Shown here piece by piece: positions 24,895-31,954 of a stretch of 33,538 nt of DNA. Location: assembly GCA_031255325.1 (NCBI GenBank), contig JAIRST010000017.1, forward strand, positions 1-33,538. The letters are read 5' to 3'. A program made the position numbers and the translations under genes. This DNA comes from Holosporales bacterium. Its GTDB lineage: Bacteria > Pseudomonadota > Alphaproteobacteria > UBA3830 > JAIRMZ01. The notes beneath the pieces are model-generated. The model did no database searches and was not told where the DNA came from. It worked only from the letters and a program-made list of their open reading frames with translations. The stretch's first letter is position 1; each line of letters starts with the position of its first letter.

Positions 24895-26109
24895 TTAATC
24901 CTCATTTAAAGGATCGCGTACAGGAACGATATCCTGCCCTTTTAATTGATAGACGTGCAAAGGACGATGCACTTTACCAGTTTTTTCAAAACTATACTCT
25001 CCTGATAAGCCAAGGAAATTTCCTTCTTTAACAAACCATTGATGTGTTAAATTCGAAAAATCCGTTATTTGTGCCAGAGCGGTTATGGCATCAAAAGCTA
25101 ATAAGCCCAAGGGAAAAATAGGATCTTTGGCAAAAGTCTTTCTATACCGTTTAAAGAACGCTTCTCCACCCTCTTGTGATGGCAAAGCGATATACACCCC
25201 TTCCATTTCAGGCAAGAACGAAAAGGCCGGTTCTTTCCAAGCGCTCGGCCCTAAGATAAGCGCTGTCTCCTGCTGCTTTTTAAGAGCCCGCACTAACATA
25301 GGAGCAATAACACTATCTGTCTCAAGAACAATAACTGCCTCAAAGGAAAGGGTTGCACATTTTTGCGCCAGCTCTTTAGGATTTGTTTCTCCTGGACGGT
25401 ACCGGATCACGTCTAATTGAGGTGTGCGTTGATGGGTGTCCGTCGCGAAAATGTGCTGCTGACGACCGGCTAAGGCGATGTTGATAGTACGCAATACCGT
25501 TTCTCCGTACGTCCCTTCAGGAATAACAGCGGCAAAATGATTCGCCGATCGCGCAAACCCAAAAGTAAGGAGTGCTATGATTTCATCTTCGGGATTCAGA
25601 CCAAAAACAAACACGTTTTCGCGCGCTACTTTAGGGGTATTGGAAAACACAATCATCGGGACATTATACTTTGCCAAAAGCGGTGCGGCAGCTTGCACTT
25701 CTTGCGCAAATAAGGGGCCTAACACGATTTTTGCATCAGCCACTGCTAATGCCTTAGCGGCATTCCTCGCACCCGTAGGCGTTCCTTGTGTATCCACGAC
25801 GCGAATTCGGCAGGTGTCGATTCCTAATTCAGCAAAAGCAAGCATACTGGTATTTAAAAGAGCTTCTCCAAGCGGAGCATATTGTCCTGAAAGAGGAAGC
25901 ATCAATCCTGCGATCGGTTTTTGGGGTTCGCGGTCGACGAACGAAGAAGGAATTTCTTCATGAGATACAACAGCAGGTGGTGCTGCTCTCGGAGCAGCCC
26001 TCGGAGGAATGGGATGAATGGTTGTTCCATCCGGTTCAGAGTCGCACCCACTCAAGAAAAAGAGTAAGCTTGCCACGAGGCCAAAAAACAAACATTTATT
26101 ATGTTGCAT
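24895..26109 (-). CDS. Penicillin-binding protein activator-like lipoprotein (LppC/LpoA family)
   Basis: This 404-residue outer-membrane or periplasmic lipoprotein has a signal peptide ending in the lipobox LSGC, with Cys22 as the lipid site. A proline/alanine-rich linker (PPRAAPRAAPPAVV) leads to a type I periplasmic binding-protein fold (Peripla_BP_6) with IAGLMLPLSGQYAPLGEALL, RIRVVDTQGTPTGARNAAKA and AKIVLGPLFAQEVQAAAPLL. LpoA-type proteins activate PBP1A from the outer membrane; whether this short alphaproteobacterial relative does so is inferred from position and family. It is divergent from rsmI, the arrangement typical of alphaproteobacteria. The ATG at 26109 follows GGGAG at 9 bases and is preceded in frame by a GTG, which I consider less likely. 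Confidence 0.85.
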   Translation of the reverse strand: MQHNKCLFFGLVASLLFFLSGCDSEPDGTTIHPIPPRAAPRAAPPAVVSHEEIPSSFVDREPQKPIAGLMLPLSGQYAPLGEALLNTSMLAFAELGIDTCRIRVVDTQGTPTGARNAAKALAVADAKIVLGPLFAQEVQAAAPLLAKYNVPMIVFSNTPKVARENVFVFGLNPEDEIIALLTFGFARSANHFAAVIPEGTYGETVLRTINIALAGRQQHIFATDTHQRTPQLDVIRYRPGETNPKELAQKCATLSFEAVIVLETDSVIAPMLVRALKKQQETALILGPSAWKEPAFSFLPEMEGVYIALPSQEGGEAFFKRYRKTFAKDPIFPLGLLAFDAITALAQITDFSNLTHQWFVKEGNFLGLSGEYSFEKTGKVHRPLHVYQLKGQDIVPVRDPLNED

Positions 26110-27000
26110 CACACCGCTCCCTTATGGTTTGACCATCTTAACGCCAAGTATTTCAAACTCGATGCCCAAAGCTTTCCCTGCGGAGTGTACTTGGTTGCTA
26201 CCCCCATCGGCAATGTTTTCGATATAACCTTACGGGCTTTGCATGTTTTAGAGCATGTGGATTTCGTGGCGGCAGAAGATACACGACGAACGCGTATTTT
26301 GCTTCAGTTTTATGGATTGACCTCCGCTATTTTTCCTTATCATGACCATAATTGGGAAAAAGCTCTTCCTCGGCTTATCGCAAAAGTATGTATGGGAAAG
26401 CGCATTGCTGTTGTTAGTGATGCTGGAACACCGCTTATTTCTGATCCAGGTTTTCGGCTTGTCGAACAATGTATAGCCAAAAATATTCCTCTATTTTCTC
26501 TTCCTGGTCCTTCTTCTCTCACTACCGCTCTTACTTTAGCAGGTTTAGCGCCTCAGCCATTCCACTTTTTCGGCTTTTTGCCAACACAATCCACTAAGAA
26601 GCAAACTATATTGCAGTCTTTGCGCTCTTATCCGGGAACTCTCGTCTTCTTCGAATCTCCTCAGCGTTTAAAAGGTACATTGCAAGACGCCCTTGCTATT
26701 CTGGGGGCACGCCCCGCCGTGATCGTGCGTGAGCTGACCAAGAAGTTTGAAGAAATACAACGAGATTCTCTGGAAAATCTTATTCAATGCTATGAAAAGA
26801 GTCCTCCCAAAGGTGAAATTGTTCTGCTTATTGCTGGAATGAAAGACAATAGGGAAACCCCTGTTGATCCATATCCTGTACTAAAAAAGCACTTAATGCA
26901 TCTTTCTCTGAAAGAGGCCGTACGTTTGACACAACAGGAAACGGGATGTGCTCGGTCGTTGATTTATAAAATGGCCATCGCCCTTAAGGATATGTCATGA
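26101..27000 (+). CDS. rsmI: 16S rRNA (cytidine1402-2'-O)-methyltransferase
   Basis: This protein of up to 299 residues, of the tetrapyrrole methylase fold, methylates C1402 in 16S rRNA. Motifs: GVYLVATPIGNVFDITLRAL at the N-terminal SAM-binding loop, VDFVAAEDTRRTRILL, VSDAGTPLISDPGFRLVEQC and LPGPSSLTTALTLAGLAPQP. The conserved start lies about 28 residues in, so the true start is unsure. ATG 26101 gives a tail of about 28 residues and overlaps the first codons of the divergent lipoprotein gene. TTG 26191, with GGAG 5 bases before it, would cut into the first strand. yraN overlaps by ATGA at the end. Confidence 0.93.
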   Translation: MLHHTAPLWFDHLNAKYFKLDAQSFPCGVYLVATPIGNVFDITLRALHVLEHVDFVAAEDTRRTRILLQFYGLTSAIFPYHDHNWEKALPRLIAKVCMGKRIAVVSDAGTPLISDPGFRLVEQCIAKNIPLFSLPGPSSLTTALTLAGLAPQPFHFFGFLPTQSTKKQTILQSLRSYPGTLVFFESPQRLKGTLQDALAILGARPAVIVRELTKKFEEIQRDSLENLIQCYEKSPPKGEIVLLIAGMKDNRETPVDPYPVLKKHLMHLSLKEAVRLTQQETGCARSLIYKMAIALKDMS

Positions 27001-27353
27001 ACACTCCAACATCCTATCAACAAGGACTGTTGGCGGAAGAAAGAGCAGCGTGCTTTTTGGAAAGTAAAGGATATCATATTTTGCATAAGCGCTTTAAAAT
27101 ATCTGTCGGAGAAATAGATCTTATTGCTCAAGACGCAGAGTACCTTATTTTTGTAGAGGTAAAATTTCGCCAACAGATGACTGAAGCCCTGGAAGCACTC
27201 TCCCTGCGGCAGCAACGCCGTATCCTTGCTGCAGCCGAATCTTTTCTTGCAGAAAATCCTTGCTTTACACGACATTTCCTGCGCTTTGATGTTATCGGCA
27301 TGACACCAACCGCCCAGCAACATATCGAAGGCGCCTTCTGGCAAGAAATCTAG
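26997..27353 (+). CDS. yraN: YraN family protein (UPF0102), putative endonuclease-fold
   Basis: This 118-residue protein has the RecB-like/Holliday-junction-resolvase-like nuclease fold; its exact role is unknown. The motif order is LLAEERAACFLESKGYHILH, VGEIDLIAQDAEYLIFVEVK (acidic residues of the GExD..ExK pattern) and LSLRQQRRILAAAESFLA. The ATG overlaps the rsmI stop (ATGA), the usual alphaproteobacterial order. The gshB gene often found next is missing. Confidence 0.92.
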   Translation: MNTPTSYQQGLLAEERAACFLESKGYHILHKRFKISVGEIDLIAQDAEYLIFVEVKFRQQMTEALEALSLRQQRRILAAAESFLAENPCFTRHFLRFDVIGMTPTAQQHIEGAFWQEI

Positions 27354-27567
27354 AACATATAAAGGGCATCTCTAAGGGACGTACTAGATTTTTGAATTAA
27401 TGGAGGATATTTTAATATAAATGCTAATGTTTTGTATTGGCGGAGAGAGACTTAAAGAAGACAGGATGTTAAATATTTATAGAATAAGGAGATTATAGTA
27501 GGCACAGTTAACGAACCTGTGATTTAATAAGGGCGAAGAAGAAAAAAGTCATAAAGGTGAGTTGAGA
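27354..27567. other. Non-coding gap with a short inverted repeat
   Basis: AT-rich convergent region between yraN (+) and the broken transporter ATPase (-). A perfect 10-base inverted repeat, CACAGTTAAC (27503-27512) and GTTAACTGTG (27616-27625), spans from here into the ATPase stub. No gene is supported. Confidence 0.3.
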
Positions 27568-27669
27568 TTATTGATTTTCCACTTCCTGAAGGGCCAACTG
27601 TGCATCCACCTCGATGTTAACTGTGTCTAATACCTTGTTATCCCCGAAGGCTTTACATGCATTATGCAT
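27568..27669 (-). pseudogene. N-terminal stub of an amino-acid ABC transporter ATPase (GlnQ-type)
   Basis: A 33-codon frame starts with ATG overlapping the permease stop by 8 bases, as expected for the next gene of the operon. Residues 6-24 read KAFGDNKVLDTVNIEVDAQ, matching the K-[AS]-F-G-D-x-x-V-L-x-x-V-x-x-E-V start of GlnQ/ArtP/HisP ATPases. It then departs (LALQEVENQ) and stops. No Walker A, signature or Walker B follows in any frame downstream. This looks like the 5' remnant of the ATPase gene after deletion. A short unrelated peptide is the alternative, with family matching limited to about 20 residues. Confidence 0.5.
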
Positions 27670-28303
27670 TTTTATTATAGGATCGCTCAATTCTTTTTCC
27701 CATATATTCAATCAGCAAGACAAGGACATAATAATAGGTGCCCGCAATACATAGAGGCGTAAAATATTCAAATTGCTCGGCTGCGAGCATTTGAGAGGCA
27801 CGCATAATATCCAGGCCACCAATAGTAGAAATAAGGGCTGTTTCTTTAAGAAGAGCAATTCCTTCATTGATGATAGCTGGAAAAATATTCATTATTACTT
27901 GTGGTAAAATAATATCTTTCCACATATAAAAACGGGGTATTCCTAAAGTTTGCGCTGCCTCAAACTGCCCTTTAGGCAAGTTCTCGATACCCGCTCTTAA
28001 GAGCTCGGCGATATAAGCGGCGCTATTGAATCCAAAGGCAATGATACCTGCCGATAGCGTACTCAGTTTGATACCTATTATACTCGGCGTCGTAAAGTAG
28101 ATAAGGCTGAGCTGCAGGATGAGAGGAGTTCCCCTTATAACGGAAATGAATCCTTTGATTATTGGGGCGCCTATGCCATTATAGCGCAATATTGACAACG
28201 ACACCCCCAGAGTGATCCCGATCAGGAATCCTCCAGCTAACAGCTCTAATGTGGAAAGGAGCCCAATTCCCACATACCAAAAATGAGAAATTAGCTTTTC
28301 CAT
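27662..28303 (-). CDS. Polar amino-acid ABC transporter permease (GlnP/ArtQ/HisM type)
   Basis: This 213-residue inner-membrane protein has about five membrane segments. Signatures are GGFLIGITLGVSLSILRYNG, SVIRGTPLILQLSLIYFTTP, FGFNSAAYIAELLRAGIENL and the EAA loop EAAQTLGIPRFYMWKDIILP, ending NEGIALLKETALISTIGGLD. It forms the channel for amino acids supplied by the binding protein encoded just upstream (7 bases gap). The arginine repressor gene diverges from this operon, which favours arginine or another basic amino acid, by inference. The matching ATPase gene is a stub. Confidence 0.88.
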   Translation of the reverse strand: MEKLISHFWYVGIGLLSTLELLAGGFLIGITLGVSLSILRYNGIGAPIIKGFISVIRGTPLILQLSLIYFTTPSIIGIKLSTLSAGIIAFGFNSAAYIAELLRAGIENLPKGQFEAAQTLGIPRFYMWKDIILPQVIMNIFPAIINEGIALLKETALISTIGGLDIMRASQMLAAEQFEYFTPLCIAGTYYYVLVLLIEYMGKRIERSYNKNA

Positions 28304-28310
28304 TTTAGGC

Positions 28311-29042
28311 TTAGTTGTGTAGCCATTTTTGTTTCAGTTTTTGTATTTCTCCTTTGGCTTCTAAAGCAATTAATGCTGCATTTATTTCTTCCTTTAAAGG
28401 GGATCCTTTTTTAACAGCAATGGCATAGCCATCGTCAGATTGTGCGATTACTGTATACAATAAATTAGGATTTTTCTCAGAAAATGCTTTTGCTTGATAT
28501 TCATCCATAATTGCATATTCAACATGTCCAGCTTTCAACGCTTCGATTACCTGATTGTTGTTATCCATCAGAGTTATTTCTGCATTATCGATATGCTGTT
28601 TCAGCCATTTTTCCATCGTTGTTCCTAATTGGCATGCAATCTTTTTCCCAATTAACTGAGATTGTTCTATTATAGAGCTATTCTTCTTATATATAACAGC
28701 GAGACTTTCTGAATAATAAGAGGCCGAAAAATCATAATTTTTTCGCCTCTCTTCTGTTGCAGTAATAGTAGAAATACCCGCCTCTACAAATCCGTTTTGG
28801 ATTGCCGCGAGAATGGTTGTAAACGGCATGATATTTTCAAAAACAGCTTTCTTCCCGAGTTCTTTTGCTACTAACTGCCCAAGTTCCACTTCAAATCCAG
28901 TTATCTTTCCATTGTCATAATATTCAAAAGGTGGATAATCCGCGCATGTCGCAAATTTTATCGTATCTTCGGCTTTACCTTTGTTACCCCATAATAACAA
29001 AGTACATATTGCTATCAATGCCTTGTGCAGATGATGTTTCAT
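28311..29042 (-). CDS. Amino-acid ABC transporter periplasmic binding protein (SBP family 3)
   Basis: This 243-residue periplasmic protein has a signal peptide (MKHHLHKALIAICTLLLWG, cut near GKAED). The binding-protein family 3 pattern follows: IKFATCADYPPFEYYDNGKI, TGFEVELGQLVAKELGKKA, AAIQNGFVEAGISTITATEE (the conserved D is replaced by E in the usual DxxxxGxT region), GKKIACQLGTTMEKW and YAIMDEYQAKAF. It captures amino acids and hands them to the permease. A predicted promoter within a palindrome lies upstream, and the gene is divergent from argR. Confidence 0.88.
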   Translation of the reverse strand: MKHHLHKALIAICTLLLWGNKGKAEDTIKFATCADYPPFEYYDNGKITGFEVELGQLVAKELGKKAVFENIMPFTTILAAIQNGFVEAGISTITATEERRKNYDFSASYYSESLAVIYKKNSSIIEQSQLIGKKIACQLGTTMEKWLKQHIDNAEITLMDNNNQVIEALKAGHVEYAIMDEYQAKAFSEKNPNLLYTVIAQSDDGYAIAVKKGSPLKEEINAALIALEAKGEIQKLKQKWLHN

Positions 29043-29060
29043 ACCACCCTTTTATATTCA

Positions 29061-29091
29061 CATTATATCCATTTTATGAATATAATGGAAA
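29061..29091 (-). promoter_or_regulatory. Transporter promoter covered by an ArgR-like palindrome
   Basis: Perfect 8-base inverted repeats CATTATAT (29061-29068) and ATATAATG (29080-29087) are separated by 11 bases, an AT-rich layout like ARG boxes. On the minus strand the -10 box TATAAT is 29062-29067 and a weak -35 TTTCCA is 29086-29091 with an 18-base spacer, so the palindrome occupies the promoter. Repression by ArgR is inferred from the divergent argR gene. Confidence 0.45.
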
Positions 29092-29146
29092 TAGTTTCGC
29101 ATGTCAAATGGATACGTATTACTTTTTCTAATAAGGCATATTGCTT

Positions 29147-29159
29147 ATCTTAATAAGAT
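29147..29159. promoter_or_regulatory. Short palindrome before argR
   Basis: ATCTTA-A-TAAGAT is a perfect 13-base palindrome lying just before the argR ribosome binding site. It may be an operator for autoregulation, but it does not match the ARG box consensus well. Confidence 0.25.
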
Positions 29160-29177
29160 CAGAGAGGGATGAAAGAA

Positions 29178-29633
29178 ATGCAAAACGCAGTTTTAGAGGA
29201 ATATATTTTAAGCATTATCCAAAATAATGAAATTTCCGAGCAAAATGACTTACAAAAGATCTTAAGACATCATGGAATATGCATTTCGCAAGCGACGCTT
29301 TCTAGAAAACTTAGAAAGCTCAAAATTACAAAGATATCCGGTTTGTATAAAGTTATGGAATTTAATCCGGCATATTTACCCATTGTGCTGAATATACAGG
29401 TTTCAGACTATGGATTGGTGGTTTTGCGCACAAACCCTGGGCAAGCAAATAGTCTTGCGTACTTTCTGGATCAAAAATACGTTACCGCTCACTCTGAAAA
29501 CGAAATCCTTGGAACAATAGCAGGAGACGACACAGTCCTTATCATTACGAAAAATAAGGAATCATTGGAAAAAATTCTAGACACCATTTATAAAGATTTT
29601 CCGTATCTATGTTCACAAGAAATCGTATCTTAA
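29178..29633 (+). CDS. argR: Arginine repressor ArgR
   Basis: This 151-residue transcription regulator, hexameric in the family, binds DNA when loaded with arginine. The N-terminal winged helix reads LQKILRHHGICISQATLSRK, then LRKLKITKISGLYKV. The C-terminal oligomerisation and arginine-binding domain reads LVVLRTNPGQANSLAYFLD and ILGTIAGDDTVLIITK, with GTIAGDD the signature that holds the arginine-binding acidic residues. I chose ATG 29178 because GAGAGGG ends 9 bases upstream; the ATG at 29169 touches that site. It is divergent from the amino-acid uptake operon, as argR next to glnPQ is in chlamydiae, so transport control rather than biosynthesis is the likely job. Confidence 0.93.
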   Translation: MQNAVLEEYILSIIQNNEISEQNDLQKILRHHGICISQATLSRKLRKLKITKISGLYKVMEFNPAYLPIVLNIQVSDYGLVVLRTNPGQANSLAYFLDQKYVTAHSENEILGTIAGDDTVLIITKNKESLEKILDTIYKDFPYLCSQEIVS

Positions 29634-29795
29634 TCCTGATTTTGTATTTTTAGCTTCGTAAGTTATATTCATTTCGAATTTTGAGATAAATTCTTATACG
29701 TAAATGCATTAAACTTGGATTGATGAGGAGACATTCCTCTCGAGAACCGTTTTGAATATAGAAGAGCGTAAAGATATTTCACAGAAAAAAGAACA

Positions 29796-30353
29796 TCATA
29801 CTTTCATTCTGCGGGTAGCACGACGTACCTGTTTTTTAGCAGGGACTAAAGCTTTTTTTGACTTTTTAGGCAAAGGTTCTCGAAGAGAAGTTCGTACAAA
29901 TTGCATATGAGGATGCGCAATAACTTCAATACGAACACGTGTTAACCCCCGATGCAGGAATCCAAGCCTTTGAGCAACTTCTCGCGAAAGGTCAATAGCT
30001 CTGCCCCATTTTCGCGGTAGCCTGTCGATAACAAACACTTCAGCAGAACGTCCATTCGATAAATTAGTAACACGCACGATAGTTGGAAGAGGTAAAGTAG
30101 AATGTGCTGCTACTAAAGCATCAGGACTAAAACGAATCCCTGATGCTGTTAGTTTTCCTCGATCGCGACTGCCATACCATGAAGCTATTCCCACTTGGCT
30201 TTTATATGGCTTATTCTTAAGAGATTTTGGAGACTGGGTGCTTGTCGGAACTTTCTCTTCTGCTGATACAAGTATAGGAAATATTCCCAACAGCCCACCT
30301 AAAAAAGCCACATACAATAATTTTTTTGATAAATGCTCATAAAATAGATACAT
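29796..30353 (-). CDS. rlpA: Septal ring lytic transglycosylase-like RlpA (double-psi beta barrel)
   Basis: This 185-residue exported protein has a signal peptide or N-terminal membrane segment (LLYVAFLGGLLGIFPILVSA) and no lipobox. The RlpA barrel is complete: GIASWYGSRDRGKLTASGIR, LVAAHSTLPLPTIVRVTNLS, NGRSAEVFVIDRLPRKWGRA and IDLSREVAQRLGFLHRGLTR. The Asp in VIDRLP fits the catalytic or structural Asp of the family. RlpA cleaves peptidoglycan strands lacking stem peptides at the division site in gammaproteobacteria; activity here is inferred. There is no SPOR domain; instead the C terminus is very basic (PAKKQVRRATRRMKV). It stands alone, convergent with argR. Confidence 0.88.
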   Translation of the reverse strand: MYLFYEHLSKKLLYVAFLGGLLGIFPILVSAEEKVPTSTQSPKSLKNKPYKSQVGIASWYGSRDRGKLTASGIRFSPDALVAAHSTLPLPTIVRVTNLSNGRSAEVFVIDRLPRKWGRAIDLSREVAQRLGFLHRGLTRVRIEVIAHPHMQFVRTSLREPLPKKSKKALVPAKKQVRRATRRMKV

Positions 30354-30416
30354 TAAAGAAATGATGCTATATCATTACGCATTTGTCAATCTCCCGATGG
30401 CTTACCTGCGGTTATC

Positions 30417-30587
30417 TTACAAAGATAAAGGTAGGAAGAGCTTTTTATTAAGCAGCGAGAGGAGGGGAAGCCTGAGCATTTTGGTGATATTGAGGAGCCT
30501 TTGATTTTCTGTGCAGTTTAGTCAAGTGGTATCTCAGAATGGAATTGTACTTGCTCAAATGTCGGTGTGATATCTCAACCGAATTCT
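30417..30587 (-). pseudogene. IS1-type transposase remnant, frameshifted
   Basis: On the minus strand one frame reads NSVEISHRHLSKYNSILRYH then LTKLHRKSKA, matching the end of IS1-family InsB transposases (NxxLRxxLARxxRKT pattern). The neighbouring frame continues NITKMLRLPLLSLLNKKLF to a stop at 30417, which fits the final SKSxEMLxLSxxLL part. One frameshift joins them. No inverted repeats or N-terminal half are visible. The rest of the 30354-30692 gap shows nothing else. Confidence 0.5.
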
Positions 30588-30692
30588 ACCCATTCCCGTT
30601 AGAGACTTTAGTAAACAATTTTTGCTAACCTATAAAATATTTCTTTATTAAATCTCTTTATAAACAATGCCTTATCTTTTTATATCTTCTTT

Positions 30693-31076
30693 TTAAGAAA
30701 CAGTCACTTGGCCCTGAAATAAAATTTTAATAATGCCGCCAAAGGCGCACATGAGCTGAGAATCATTTGTCAGTATAGGAAATGTTCCGACCAAAACCGT
30801 CGGATTCCCTGCAATCCAAGGAGGAATGAGTGCAAGAACACACGGCGTTGGGGTCAATACGCCAAACGCCGCAGCCGTTGCAGTTGCAGTAACAGGATTG
30901 GCAAGACTTGTGCACAATCCAAAGGGGGTAACATTTAGGAAAGGCACAGCATCCATAATCGTTCCTACCGGTGGCCCTCCACAGAAAACGCATGACGTCG
31001 GGAAAAAATTTAAAGGGGTTGGCGCCATCCCCATCGAACACTTGCATAAAGCTCCTTGAACGACTGGTAAGCCCAC
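30693..31076 (-). CDS. PAAR-like protein (DUF4280)
   Basis: The protein has 127 residues. The whole sequence follows the DUF4280 (PAAR-like) pattern: VVQGALCKCSMGMAPTPLNF, MDAVPFLNVTPFGLCTSLAN, PVTATATAAAFGVLTPTPCV and PWIAGNPTVLVGTFPILTND, ending CAFGGIIKI. PAAR proteins cap the spike of type VI and related contractile secretion systems and carry or are carried with effectors; DUF4280 is a recognised relative. It is extremely small-residue-rich with cysteine pairs. It starts with GTG immediately after the stop of the MORN-repeat gene, so the two are coupled. No spike (VgrG) or sheath gene is within the window. Confidence 0.85.
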   Translation of the reverse strand: MGLPVVQGALCKCSMGMAPTPLNFFPTSCVFCGGPPVGTIMDAVPFLNVTPFGLCTSLANPVTATATAAAFGVLTPTPCVLALIPPWIAGNPTVLVGTFPILTNDSQLMCAFGGIIKILFQGQVTVS

Positions 31077-31766
31077 TTAAATATCTTTCTTTGGCGGACA
31101 AACATGCCCTTTTTGATCAAATTGCACACCATCCCGTTGTTTTCCTGCAACAAAATGCGCAATTTCTTTCATAACTCCATTGTCGTAATACTGGCGACGT
31201 TCTCCCTCTAAGAGGTCTGCATGGTATAAAGCTTCTTCTAACACATGACCGCTTGGATAATAAGTTGTACTCAGTCCTTCAAGCTTTCCTATGCTATAAT
31301 AGGCGACACGAACGATATTTCCTTGCTCCCCAAAAAAGGTAAAGGTTCCTTCGAGCTTTCCTGATTTGTAAAAGGCTTCGGCCGATATATCTCCTTGAAG
31401 AGTATAGTATGTTGCTTTTCCTTCTTGTTGCCCATTGATATATGTGGTCTGCAGAGTCTTGCTGCCGTCTTTGTAAAAAGTCGCAGGTCCATTAAGAACG
31501 TTATCTGCATAGGTTAAGGCATGCGTTACGCTGCCATCCTCGGCATAAACAAATGCTTCTCCCGATAGAATTCCTTCTACAAACATCAGTTTTTGCGCAC
31601 AGATACCAGAAGGAAAGAATATCTCTGTTACACCATGTAACAGCCCCTCTTTATAGGTCATTTTTTGAAGAAGCGTTCCGTTTGTACCTCGTATTTCTAT
31701 GAGTCCATCCGGAAGCGTTTGCTGTGCTATTGAAGCAGCATTTTGCTGATTATGCAAATCGTCCAC
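31077..31766 (-). CDS. MORN-like repeat protein (YwqK-family antitoxin-like)
   Basis: This 229-residue protein has no signal peptide. From about residue 40 it is built of about seven 23-residue MORN-like units, each with a G-x-x-x-G turn, an aromatic pair and a Y or F at the end (EGKATYYTLQGDISAEAFY, EGTFTFFGEQGNIVRVAYY, EGLSTTYYPSGHVLEEALY), plus a partial eighth. This is the pattern annotated in databases as toxin-antitoxin system YwqK-family antitoxin. The start is GTG at 31766 with only a weak ribosome binding site. The abutting PAAR-like gene points to a secreted effector or adaptor/immunity role rather than a classic toxin-antitoxin pair, which is inference. The tail contains CPPKKDI. 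Confidence 0.75.
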   Translation of the reverse strand: MDDLHNQQNAASIAQQTLPDGLIEIRGTNGTLLQKMTYKEGLLHGVTEIFFPSGICAQKLMFVEGILSGEAFVYAEDGSVTHALTYADNVLNGPATFYKDGSKTLQTTYINGQQEGKATYYTLQGDISAEAFYKSGKLEGTFTFFGEQGNIVRVAYYSIGKLEGLSTTYYPSGHVLEEALYHADLLEGERRQYYDNGVMKEIAHFVAGKQRDGVQFDQKGHVCPPKKDI

Positions 31767-31954
31767 CCTGTTACTCTATAAAAAGAAGTTACGCATATTT
31801 TATTAAAATAAAATTTCATCGACAACCTATCGTGATTTATTCGGGGAGAGTCTCTCAAAATATGCTTTTTCCCTGTTGATTTTTCCTGCACTTCCTCGCA
31901 TAAATGAGCACAAGGTCACAAGGTGACAAAGGAAAGTTAACAGAAAGGGTATTT

